A stretch of 12,945 bases of DNA from Candidatus Uhrbacteria bacterium (lineage in GTDB: Bacteria; Patescibacteriota; Patescibacteriia; JACQRZ01). The stretch lies in NCBI GenBank assembly GCA_016209345.1, contig JACQWH010000039.1, positions 1 to 12,945 of the forward strand, in the 5' to 3' direction. Below, in pieces: positions 1 through 6,383 of this stretch. Position 1 is the first letter of the stretch. Every line of letters starts with the position of its first letter. The position numbers and the translations under genes are program-made. The notes beneath the pieces were generated by a model. The model made no database searches. It was not told where the DNA came from and saw only the letters and a program-made list of their open reading frames with translations.

Positions 1-711
1 GAAGAGAAGATAAAACTTGATACATTTGTTTTTGATTTTTTAAAGGCAAAAAGTTTTCAAAATATTCCCACAGTATTGAAAACGAGAGAGGGGAAAAATT
101 ATCAGAATCTTGATGACACGTTTGTCTATGTCATGGAGCGTATTGATGGGAATGCACCGGAGCGAACACCGGAAAATTGGGCGCGACTTGGTGAGATAGC
201 GGCTAAGCTCCATGATATATCAGATTATCCTTATAAAACTCTGTTCACCGTAGAATCGGAAATGCTAAAGTTTGCAGAAATAGCGACAAAACTTTCTTTT
301 GCAAAAGAATACATGGCACTTGTCGAGTCGTTGCCCAATTTTTTTGGTCTGTCAACTTCCCTTATTCATACCGACATTGGGCCGCACAATGCGGTACAGA
401 GAAAAGATGGCGTTATCGTGCTCACCGATTGGGACGACGCTGGCATTGGCACAACAATTCTTGATTTAGGATTTCCCCTCATCTGTCATTTTGTAACCCA
501 TGAATTGGAATTTGAAAAAGAAAGGGCCAGCGCATTTTACAATGCCTACTTTGCTCAAAGAAATTTACCGGATAAGGAAAAAACGTTAATCTTTGACGCC
601 GGCCTTTTCTTTGCGCTCATGTATATTCCATACGGAGACACAAAAAAGCACTGGCAAAGAATCAAGTTTGCAGTTGAGAATAAGGAGTTGATTTTATCAG
701 TATTGAGATGA
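1..711 (+). CDS. Aminoglycoside/choline-kinase-like phosphotransferase, 5' end cut off by the window
   Basis: The frame ending in TGA at 709-711 is open back to base 1, so at least 236 residues are present and the true start lies upstream. The TTG at 76 is not needed as a start, because the residues before it continue the fold (a helix, then an IPTVL strand). The kinase-like catalytic loop is clear: the H-x-D-x4-N motif HTDIGPHN has His at 367, Asp at 373 and Asn at 388. It is followed by LTDWDDAG, whose first Asp (427-429) sits at the Mg-binding DFG-like position. An earlier FVYVMERIDG segment matches the hinge strand of APH proteins. The family (APH, Pfam APH type) phosphorylates small hydroxylated substrates such as aminoglycosides, choline or homoserine using ATP. 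The substrate cannot be told from this sequence, and resistance should not be assumed. The DNA is AT-rich compared with the right side of the window. Confidence 0.8.
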   Translation, partial: EEKIKLDTFVFDFLKAKSFQNIPTVLKTREGKNYQNLDDTFVYVMERIDGNAPERTPENWARLGEIAAKLHDISDYPYKTLFTVESEMLKFAEIATKLSFAKEYMALVESLPNFFGLSTSLIHTDIGPHNAVQRKDGVIVLTDWDDAGIGTTILDLGFPLICHFVTHELEFEKERASAFYNAYFAQRNLPDKEKTLIFDAGLFFALMYIPYGDTKKHWQRIKFAVENKELILSVLR

Positions 712-804
712 TTAGCGGCGAAAAAATTTTGGCCTCCCGCCGGAATAAATGGTGGCCGACCCCATTTCTTGTCATTTCTTGATGCTACACATAGTCGCAA
801 CATT

Positions 805-1212
805 ATGAAAATTCTTTTTATCTGCGAAGGGAATATGAGCCGCAGCCAAATGGCCGAAGCATTTTTTAATTTCTTGAGCAGGAAACATATTGCAGCAAGT
901 GCCGGTACGGTAGTTAGGAAAGAGGTGCGTGGAAACGAGGTGAAAGAAAGAGTAAAACAGGTGATGGGAGAAGTCGGCATTAAAATGTCAAAGAAAACAA
1001 GAAAGCAACTCACAAAAAAGATGGTTGAAGGGGCAGACAGAGTTATCGTTATTACGGCGCCGAGTACGCATCCCGATTATCTCAAAGACGTTTCGTCAAA
1101 GACAGAATACTGGGATATTCCCGACACGAAAGGCAAATCATATGGATTCAAACAGATGGTTCGGGATGAGATAAAAAAACGAGTAGAACTTCTCGTGGCG
1201 GAGATAGGATGA
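805..1212 (+). CDS. Low-molecular-weight protein phosphatase / arsenate-reductase-like protein
   Basis: This is a 135-residue protein of LMW-PTP/ArsC size. The P-loop sits at the N-terminus as MKILFICEGNMSRS, giving the C-x5-R signature with nucleophile Cys7 and Arg13. The following SQMAEAFF matches the SPxAEA-type helix after the loop. The late acidic loop reads EYWDIPDTKG (Asp104 and Asp107), the place where the family has its general-acid Asp, although the usual DP pair is DT here. I chose the ATG at 805 because the P-loop strand begins right there; a TTG start at 769 would add 12 residues with no family counterpart. It follows the phosphotransferase gene by 93 nt. No strong Shine-Dalgarno site is visible. 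Likely activities are phosphotyrosine hydrolysis or arsenate reduction; the sequence does not decide between them. Confidence 0.82.
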   Translation: MKILFICEGNMSRSQMAEAFFNFLSRKHIAASAGTVVRKEVRGNEVKERVKQVMGEVGIKMSKKTRKQLTKKMVEGADRVIVITAPSTHPDYLKDVSSKTEYWDIPDTKGKSYGFKQMVRDEIKKRVELLVAEIG

Positions 1213-1253
1213 AAATACACGAAAAAGGATCAGGAGCCCCCTTTCGATCATGC

Positions 1254-1305
1254 TTGACAATAATTTTAGCTAGTATATTCTCTATAATAGGTAGGATTAT
1301 ATAAT
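1254..1305 (+). promoter_or_regulatory. Candidate promoter region of the AAA/DUF4143 gene
   Basis: A perfect -35 hexamer TTGACA lies at 1254-1259, and two perfect TATAAT hexamers lie at 1283-1288 and 1300-1305. Neither pairs with the TTGACA at 16-18 nt: the first is 23 nt away. TATTCT at 1276-1281 would give a 16-nt spacer. Several overlapping promoters may exist. Use of the TATAAT at 1300 would start RNA only about 4 nt before the ATG at 1316. The region is clearly promoter-like, but the exact elements are uncertain. Confidence 0.5.
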
Positions 1306-1315
1306 TTTATCGATT

Positions 1316-2641
1316 ATGGATAAGAAAATGGATAAAAATGAGCTTTTTCGAGTGCTGAACGACTGGAACGCGTGGAGTCAAGATCTTCCCATAGGCATCA
1401 AAAGAGAGCAGTATTTGGCAAAGGCACGGAACCTACTTGATCAGGGGAGTGTTATTGTTATTACCGGAGCAAGGCGCAGTGGAAAGTCATACCTTATGCG
1501 CCAAATTGCAGATGAACTTGTATGCCGTGGAATTCGGAAAAATCAGATATTGATAGCCAATTTTGAAGATCCGCGATTTGTTGCGTTAAGCGTTTCACTG
1601 CTTGAGCAAATTTTTGAAGTATTTATGGAGCGAATGCGCCCCGAGGGTCGCTTGTTTGTATTTCTCGACGAGATACAGGAGGTTGCGCAATGGGAAAAGT
1701 GGGTGCGTATGCGTCACGAACTCGATAGTGCGACGTTAACTGTTACCGGGTCGAATGCTCGGCTCTTGAGCGCTGAATTGGGAACGCTCCTTACCGGCAG
1801 ACATATTGATATGGTTGTACTGCCGCTTTCGTTTCGGGAATTCCTCGCCTTTAAAGGCGTGTCGCATGACGGTACCTTGGCACAGAAGGATTACGGGCCA
1901 CTCTTGTATGAGTATAGTGAGTACGGAGCTTTTCCAAAAGTCGCCATGGAGCGTGAAAAGCAAAAACTCCTCCTTACGTATTTCGACGACATTCTCACAA
2001 AAGATCTTATTCGTCGGTATCGTATTCGCAAGCCGGAGCATTTGAAAAGTTTGGCAAAATTTTATTTAAGCAATAGCGGATCGCTCATAACGTTCGCGCG
2101 AACCGGGCGGTCAATTGGTCTCTCTGCAGATACCGTTGAAAAATTTTCAGGATATTTTGAATCGGCATATCTTCTTTTTTTTCTCAAACGTTTTTCCTAT
2201 AAAGTGCGAGAGCAGGAAAAAAGTCCGCGCAAGGTCTACGCGATAGATTCGGGCATTGCGAACAGTGTGGGATTCCGATTCAGCGGTAACAGGGGAAGGA
2301 TTGCTGAAACCATCGTATTTATTGAATTAAAGAGACGGCTCTCAAACCGTATCGGTGCAGAGCTATATTATTGGAAGGATCCCTACCACAGAGAAGTAGA
2401 TTTCCTCGTCAAGGACGGTCCCGACGTGACAGAACTCATCCAGGTCTGTTGGAATATCAACGACGAACAAACAAAGAAGCGGGAACGCTCATCGCTTACC
2501 AAAGCACTGGCTGAATTTAAGCTTACTCGCGGATTGATTATTACTGAAGAGCAAGAGGGTGAAGAGGTACATGACGGACTCACGATTCAGTACATCCCTC
2601 TCCAGCGCTGGCTCCTTGCTGACCCTTACACAACAGCATAA
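1316..2641 (+). CDS. AAA_14/DUF4143-family ATPase
   Basis: This 441-residue protein has the full two-part layout of the family. The N-terminal ATPase shows Walker A GARRSGKS (51-58), Walker B LFVFLDEIQ (113-121) and the family strand-loop TVTGSNARLL (142-151), followed by LLTGRH. The C-terminal half (about 230-410) is the DUF4143 region, with a winged-helix-like part and then a segment resembling a PD-(D/E)xK nuclease core: ETIVFIEL (331-338), YYWKD, EVDFLV with Asp362, and ELIQV (373-377). In that last motif the usual E-x-K lysine is not obvious, so nuclease activity is doubtful. Many bacteria and archaea carry such proteins, often in variable regions, and their biological role is mostly unknown. 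The ATG at 1316 follows the promoter-like region directly, with no Shine-Dalgarno; the next ATG is four codons on. It precedes the ABC gene by 69 nt. Confidence 0.9.
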   Translation: MDKKMDKNELFRVLNDWNAWSQDLPIGIKREQYLAKARNLLDQGSVIVITGARRSGKSYLMRQIADELVCRGIRKNQILIANFEDPRFVALSVSLLEQIFEVFMERMRPEGRLFVFLDEIQEVAQWEKWVRMRHELDSATLTVTGSNARLLSAELGTLLTGRHIDMVVLPLSFREFLAFKGVSHDGTLAQKDYGPLLYEYSEYGAFPKVAMEREKQKLLLTYFDDILTKDLIRRYRIRKPEHLKSLAKFYLSNSGSLITFARTGRSIGLSADTVEKFSGYFESAYLLFFLKRFSYKVREQEKSPRKVYAIDSGIANSVGFRFSGNRGRIAETIVFIELKRRLSNRIGAELYYWKDPYHREVDFLVKDGPDVTELIQVCWNINDEQTKKRERSSLTKALAEFKLTRGLIITEEQEGEEVHDGLTIQYIPLQRWLLADPYTTA

Positions 2642-2710
2642 CGAATAAGCCCATGATTCCGACAATCTCCTTGCCGTTCACCGCAAAAAATCCTCACAGT
2701 GTGGAAACCT

Positions 2711-4495
2711 ATGAATAAAGAATTTTCTGAAATATTATACGGGTTTAGGCGCACGTTGCGGCTTATGGAAAAGCCCGAGAAAACCGCTTTGGTTTTCGCG
2801 TCTTTGCTCATGCTCATTACGGGAGTTCTCACCAACCTACCTGCCGTTATCTTGGGGCGTTTGGTGGATAAACTTGTCGGGGCAGAACATTTTGATTTGA
2901 GTATTGCCATTCCTTTTATCGGTTTGATAATCGGCATCATTCTTGTACGCGAAGCTCTGACCGTCGTGCGAAAGTATTTTGTTGAAAATGTGGCGACACA
3001 AACCGACAAGAAGCAGACGGTAACTGTTATTGAGCATTTGCTCAAAACCGATATTGCGAATATAAACCAGCAGCAAATCGGGTCGCTCCACGGCAAGATG
3101 TTTAGATCAATTCAAGGAATGATAAAAATCATCAAACTCGGATTTCTCGACTTCTTTCCGGTTTTCTTCAGTGCGCTAGCCGCTATTGCAATCGCGCTTA
3201 CTCAAAAACCGCTTCTTGCCGGTGTAATGATTTTGGTAATTCCCGTAGGACTTTTTCTCATTGTCTGGCAAGTTTCGTCGCAAAAAGGAATACGAGTCGC
3301 GCTATTGCGCGGGAAAGAAAAAATAGACGGCACGGTTGTTGAAATGTTAGGCGGCATTGAAGCAGTGCGCGCGCTGAACACTGAAAATAAAGAAGTGGCG
3401 AAAGTCGAAGAGGTTGCCGAGGGAATGCGGAAAAAAGAAATCAGACATCATGTTTTCATGGCGTTGTTTGATTCAGGAAAATATCTCAATGAGGGGCTTT
3501 TCTATGTTCTCGTAATTTCTCTTTCGATTTTTCTTGCGGCTCAAGGGACAATAACGAAAGGTGATATTCTTGTTTACTCCATTTTGTTTTTGAGCATAAC
3601 GGGACCTTTGCGTGAGATTCATCGGATACTCGACGAGGCACACGAAAGCTCGATTAGAGTAAATGATCTCTACGACCTACTCAACCAGCCGCGAGATATT
3701 TCTTTCCAAGCACAGAGCAAAAAAGAAGAAACATCAAACGGCGCCAATGCAGTAGAGATAAGCAAGTTGTCGTTCAAATACGGAAATTCGCCGGTTTTGC
3801 AAGACATCAATTTCGTTATCAAAAATGGGGAGAAAATCGGAATAGCCGGTGCGTCCGGTTGCGGCAAATCCACGCTCATAAAAATTCTATTGCGGCTTGT
3901 GCACGGCTACTCCGGCACGGTAGAGATTTTTGGTAAAGAATTGGACATGATGGACAGAAAAGAAATTGCAGATCGTATCGCGTATGTGCCGCAAAAGACG
4001 CACATATTTTCGGGTTCGATACGAGATACTATTGTCTATGGTTGTGAGCGCGAAAATATCGCTGATGATGAAGTTATCAGAGCGACAAAACTGGCGAATG
4101 TATATGACGAGATACAAAACGCGCTCGGAGGATTGTCGGGCAGAGTCGCCGAGAACGGAAATAATTTAAGCGGTGGACAAAAACAACGATTGGCGATTGC
4201 ACGACTGATACTCAAGTCGCCGGAACTGTTGATATTTGATGAGGCGACTTCTGCGCTCGACAATGCCAACGAAATAAAAATCCAACGAAATATTGAGCAA
4301 TTGTTCGCAGATAAAACAATGATAACAATTGCTCATCGACTGACAACGCTCAAAAACACTGACAGAATTTTTGTTTTCGAGCGAGGCAGAATTGTACAAG
4401 AAGGAACGTATGACGGTCTCGCAAATCAAAAAGGACTCTTCCAAGATTTTCTCTTGCAGAAAGAAGCCGATAGTATTAGGGCCGAAGCCGTTTGA
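2711..4495 (+). CDS. ABC exporter half-transporter (membrane and ATPase domains in one chain)
   Basis: From the ATG at 2711 this is 594 residues, the usual length for an MsbA/MdlB-type half-transporter that works as a dimer in the inner membrane. The first 330 residues form the membrane domain, with hydrophobic segments near 26-49, 66-85, 145-165, 168-190, 262-282 and 286-302. The ATPase domain has Walker A GASGCGKST (380-388), Q-loop YVPQKTHIFSGS (425-436), signature LSGGQKQRLAIAR (486-498), Walker B LLIFDEATSALD (506-517) and the H-loop TIAHRL (His542). A GTG at 2699 would add four residues; I preferred the ATG because neither site has a good Shine-Dalgarno. The substrate is unknown. An S66 peptidase gene follows, and some S66 members give immunity to peptide-nucleotide antibiotics, so export of a toxic peptide-like compound is conceivable but unproven. 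Confidence 0.92.
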   Translation: MNKEFSEILYGFRRTLRLMEKPEKTALVFASLLMLITGVLTNLPAVILGRLVDKLVGAEHFDLSIAIPFIGLIIGIILVREALTVVRKYFVENVATQTDKKQTVTVIEHLLKTDIANINQQQIGSLHGKMFRSIQGMIKIIKLGFLDFFPVFFSALAAIAIALTQKPLLAGVMILVIPVGLFLIVWQVSSQKGIRVALLRGKEKIDGTVVEMLGGIEAVRALNTENKEVAKVEEVAEGMRKKEIRHHVFMALFDSGKYLNEGLFYVLVISLSIFLAAQGTITKGDILVYSILFLSITGPLREIHRILDEAHESSIRVNDLYDLLNQPRDISFQAQSKKEETSNGANAVEISKLSFKYGNSPVLQDINFVIKNGEKIGIAGASGCGKSTLIKILLRLVHGYSGTVEIFGKELDMMDRKEIADRIAYVPQKTHIFSGSIRDTIVYGCERENIADDEVIRATKLANVYDEIQNALGGLSGRVAENGNNLSGGQKQRLAIARLILKSPELLIFDEATSALDNANEIKIQRNIEQLFADKTMITIAHRLTTLKNTDRIFVFERGRIVQEGTYDGLANQKGLFQDFLLQKEADSIRAEAV

Positions 4496-4526
4496 TTTGT
4501 TGATGACACATTTTTTTGAAACGGCC

Positions 4527-4547
4527 AGATGGGAGGCCATCTCCTCC
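4527..4547. repeat. Short inverted repeat between the ABC and S66 genes
   Basis: AGATGG (4527-4532) and CCATCT (4537-4542) are exact reverse complements around a 4-nt loop. An alternative fold pairs GGAGG (4532-4536) with CCTCC (4543-4547). The repeat ends immediately before the -35 box at 4548. No T-run follows, so it does not look like an intrinsic terminator. An operator for the S66 promoter is possible. Confidence 0.35.
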
Positions 4548-4576
4548 TTGAAAGAGGTTCGTCTGAAGTGTATAAT
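4548..4576 (+). promoter_or_regulatory. Near-consensus sigma70-type promoter of the S66 gene
   Basis: TTGAAA at 4548-4553, a 17-nt spacer, and a perfect TATAAT at 4571-4576. RNA should begin near 4582-4585, that is inside or just after the first possible ATG (4579) and at or next to the second ATG (4585). This predicts a leaderless or nearly leaderless mRNA. Confidence 0.72.
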
Positions 4577-4584
4577 AAATGAGT

Positions 4585-5625
4585 ATGCACTACATAAAGC
4601 CAAAAAAATTAAACCGGGGCGATACCGTTGCGATTGTGTCTCCGTCTTGGGGCGGGCCAAGCGTGTTTCCGCATATTTATGAAAATGGCCTTACGGTGTT
4701 ACGGGAATGGGGCTTGACCATAAAAGAATTTCCAACCGCGAGAATGGACGCCGCATTTTTGCGTGCCAATCCGCATGTTCGCGCAAAGGATATAAACGAT
4801 GCTTTTGCCGACAGTGACGTTAAAGCGATATTCACTTCAATCGGCGGTGACGATTCCGTTCGCATACTCCCGTTTTTGGATAAGAAAACTATCGTCGAAC
4901 ATCCAAAAATCCTGATGGGCTTTTCCGACACGTCTACCCTGCATGTCTTTGCAAATATGCAGGGGCTCATTACGTTCCACGGCCCTTCAATAATGGTGGG
5001 GTTCTCGCAAATGGGTAGTTTGCCGGCACGTTTTACATCCCACGTAAGGGAAATGCTTTTTGAACCAAAAGAACGATATGAGTATGAGCCGTACAAGAAT
5101 TATTGTGATGGGTATCCTGACTGGGCAACCAAAGACACTGTGGGTAAGGTTCATCCGATAAAGTCGGATGACGGATGGCATTGGCTGCAAGGGCACGGCA
5201 CCGTTTGCGGTGAATTGTTTGGCGGATGTATAGAGGTGCTGGAGATGATGAAAGCGACTGATTTTTGGCCGGCGCAGGATTTTTGGAAAGGCAAGATATT
5301 TTTTCTCGAAACATCAGAGGAAAAGCCGCCTATTCACTTCATTGACCATGCATTGAGGAATTACGTGATGCTGGGCGTGTACGACACTATCAGCGGTTTT
5401 ATGTTCGGCCGCGCTCGGGATTACTCCGATGAGGAAAAAAAAGAGTTAGAGGAGAAAATTGTCTCAGTTGTTGCAAATGAATTTGGCCGGCCGGATATGC
5501 CAATCGTCGCGAACATTGATGTCGGGCATACCGATCCGCAGCTGGTCTTGCCGCTTGGAGTGAAGACGGAAATTGATTGTGAAAAGAAGAAGATTGCTTT
5601 GGCAGAGCCGTGGTTGGCTGAATAG
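4585..5625 (+). CDS. S66 serine carboxypeptidase, LdcA/MccF-like
   Basis: A 346-residue cytoplasmic-type protein with no signal peptide. The S66 catalytic triad is in place: the nucleophile in MGFSDTST (Ser114), Glu242 in FFLETSEE, and His315 in VGHTDPQL. The early strand-turn GDTVAIVSPSW is the family's N-terminal motif, and LITFHGPSIM follows the nucleophile as in MccF-like members. S66 enzymes either remove the terminal D-alanine from tetrapeptide muropeptides (LdcA, peptidoglycan recycling) or cleave aminoacyl-nucleotide antibiotics (MccF, microcin C immunity). The motifs lean towards the MccF-like branch, but the specificity is inference. I chose the ATG at 4585 rather than 4579 because the promoter should start transcription after 4579; the longer form adds two residues. 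It is preceded by an ABC exporter gene and followed by a candidate terminator. Confidence 0.88.
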   Translation: MHYIKPKKLNRGDTVAIVSPSWGGPSVFPHIYENGLTVLREWGLTIKEFPTARMDAAFLRANPHVRAKDINDAFADSDVKAIFTSIGGDDSVRILPFLDKKTIVEHPKILMGFSDTSTLHVFANMQGLITFHGPSIMVGFSQMGSLPARFTSHVREMLFEPKERYEYEPYKNYCDGYPDWATKDTVGKVHPIKSDDGWHWLQGHGTVCGELFGGCIEVLEMMKATDFWPAQDFWKGKIFFLETSEEKPPIHFIDHALRNYVMLGVYDTISGFMFGRARDYSDEEKKELEEKIVSVVANEFGRPDMPIVANIDVGHTDPQLVLPLGVKTEIDCEKKKIALAEPWLAE

Positions 5626-5655
5626 GCGGCAAAAACCCCCGCCCCTATCTTTTTT
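5625..5655 (+). terminator. Candidate intrinsic terminator after the S66 gene
   Basis: GGCGG (5625-5629, beginning on the last base of the stop codon) can pair with CCGCC (5639-5643) around a 9-nt loop. A run of six T (5650-5655) follows after a 6-nt gap. The stem is short but GC-only. Its position between a stop codon and a new promoter fits termination. Confidence 0.5.
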
Positions 5656-5665
5656 GTCAAAAACA

Positions 5666-5674
5666 TGTTATAAT
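5666..5674 (+). promoter_or_regulatory. Extended -10 promoter for lepB (and probably hisS)
   Basis: The sequence TGTTATAAT is an exact TGn-TATAAT extended -10 element. No -35 hexamer sits 16-18 nt upstream; the TTGTCA at 5654-5659 is only 9 nt away, too close. Extended -10 promoters commonly work without a good -35. RNA would start near 5681, giving lepB a leader of about 78 nt. Confidence 0.6.
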
Positions 5675-5758
5675 ATCACTAACTGGGGACAACCGTTTGT
5701 CTGCCATTGTTATTTATTGATAGAGCCCTCTGCAAAAGGTCTCTACAGGGTATGCCCA

Positions 5759-6379
5759 ATGAAAAATCAGCCGCTGAATGAATTTATCCCCAAGAATATC
5801 GGTGTATCGCCGGAACGGCCGGCAGCTCGTAAGGAAGAATTGCGCGAAACGCTCGCCGAGATTATAAAGGTATTTATCCTGGCGGTTGCGGTCATTTTGC
5901 CGATTCGGCTTTTTCTCATTCAGCCCTTCTATGTAAAGGGCGCGTCGATGGAGCCGAATTTTTATGAGAATGAATACTTGATCGTCGATAAACTATCTCC
6001 GCATTTCAAGCCCTATGAGCGGGGAGAAGCAATCGTTTTTCGTTTTCCCGCAGCCGAGCGGAAATACCTTATCAAACGTATTATCGGCATGCCAAGCGAA
6101 CGCGTTGTAATCCAAAACAGACAGATTGCGATTTACAGCGCGGAATATCCCGATGGACGCGCATTGAAGGAAGACGCATACAATCCATATCTCCTGCGCG
6201 ACCAGACGATTGACGAGACCCTTGCAAGCGATGAGTATTTTGTTCTTGGCGATAACAGGCCGGTAAGCTTCGATTCGGAAATTTTCGGACCCCTGAAAGC
6301 AAACCAGATTACCGGGCGCGTGTTCTTTCGCGGATGGCCCATAGAGCGGCTCGAACTATTTAAAGCCCCAACCTATTAA
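5759..6379 (+). CDS. lepB: Signal peptidase I
   Basis: A 206-residue inner-membrane serine protease that removes signal peptides from exported proteins. One N-terminal membrane helix (about 36-54) is followed directly by KGASMEPNFYENE, with catalytic Ser63. The general-base lysine is Lys106 in YLIKRIIGMP, and the C-terminal box EYFVLGDNRPVSFDSEIFGP is present with the conserved GDNR and S-x-DS. The frame is open upstream to 5573, but that would overlap the S66 gene and ignore the promoter at 5666. The ATG at 5759 fits the promoter and has a weak AGGG at 5747-5750. hisS follows after only 4 nt, so the two are surely cotranscribed. Two exported surface proteins encoded downstream are natural substrates. 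Confidence 0.93.
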   Translation: MKNQPLNEFIPKNIGVSPERPAARKEELRETLAEIIKVFILAVAVILPIRLFLIQPFYVKGASMEPNFYENEYLIVDKLSPHFKPYERGEAIVFRFPAAERKYLIKRIIGMPSERVVIQNRQIAIYSAEYPDGRALKEDAYNPYLLRDQTIDETLASDEYFVLGDNRPVSFDSEIFGPLKANQITGRVFFRGWPIERLELFKAPTY

Positions 6380-6383
6380 TTAT

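Noticed and set aside
719..760. GC-rich GGCC repeats after the phosphotransferase gene as a terminator
   Set aside because: The pairings are short with a long loop, and no T-run follows.
769..804. TTG start giving 12 extra residues to the phosphatase
   Set aside because: The family P-loop strand starts at the ATG at 805, and the extra residues match nothing.
1213..1253. Hairpin between the phosphatase gene and the promoter region
   Set aside because: Only 4-5 bp stems with loops of 12-14 nt can be drawn.
2626..3096. 156-residue open frame on the minus strand
   Set aside because: It lies over the start of the ABC transporter, has no recognisable domain, and reads as a shadow of that gene.
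4166..4660. 164-residue open frame on the minus strand over the ABC-S66 junction
   Set aside because: It overlaps the signature and Walker B regions of the ABC gene and the S66 start, and has no family motif.
5654..5659. TTGTCA as the -35 box of the lepB promoter
   Set aside because: It is only 9 nt from TATAAT; working spacers are about 16-18 nt. The TGn extension explains the promoter better.
5573..5758. Longer N-terminus for the signal peptidase (62 extra residues)
   Set aside because: It would overlap the S66 gene by 53 nt, begin upstream of the terminator and the extended -10 promoter, and has no counterpart in signal peptidases.
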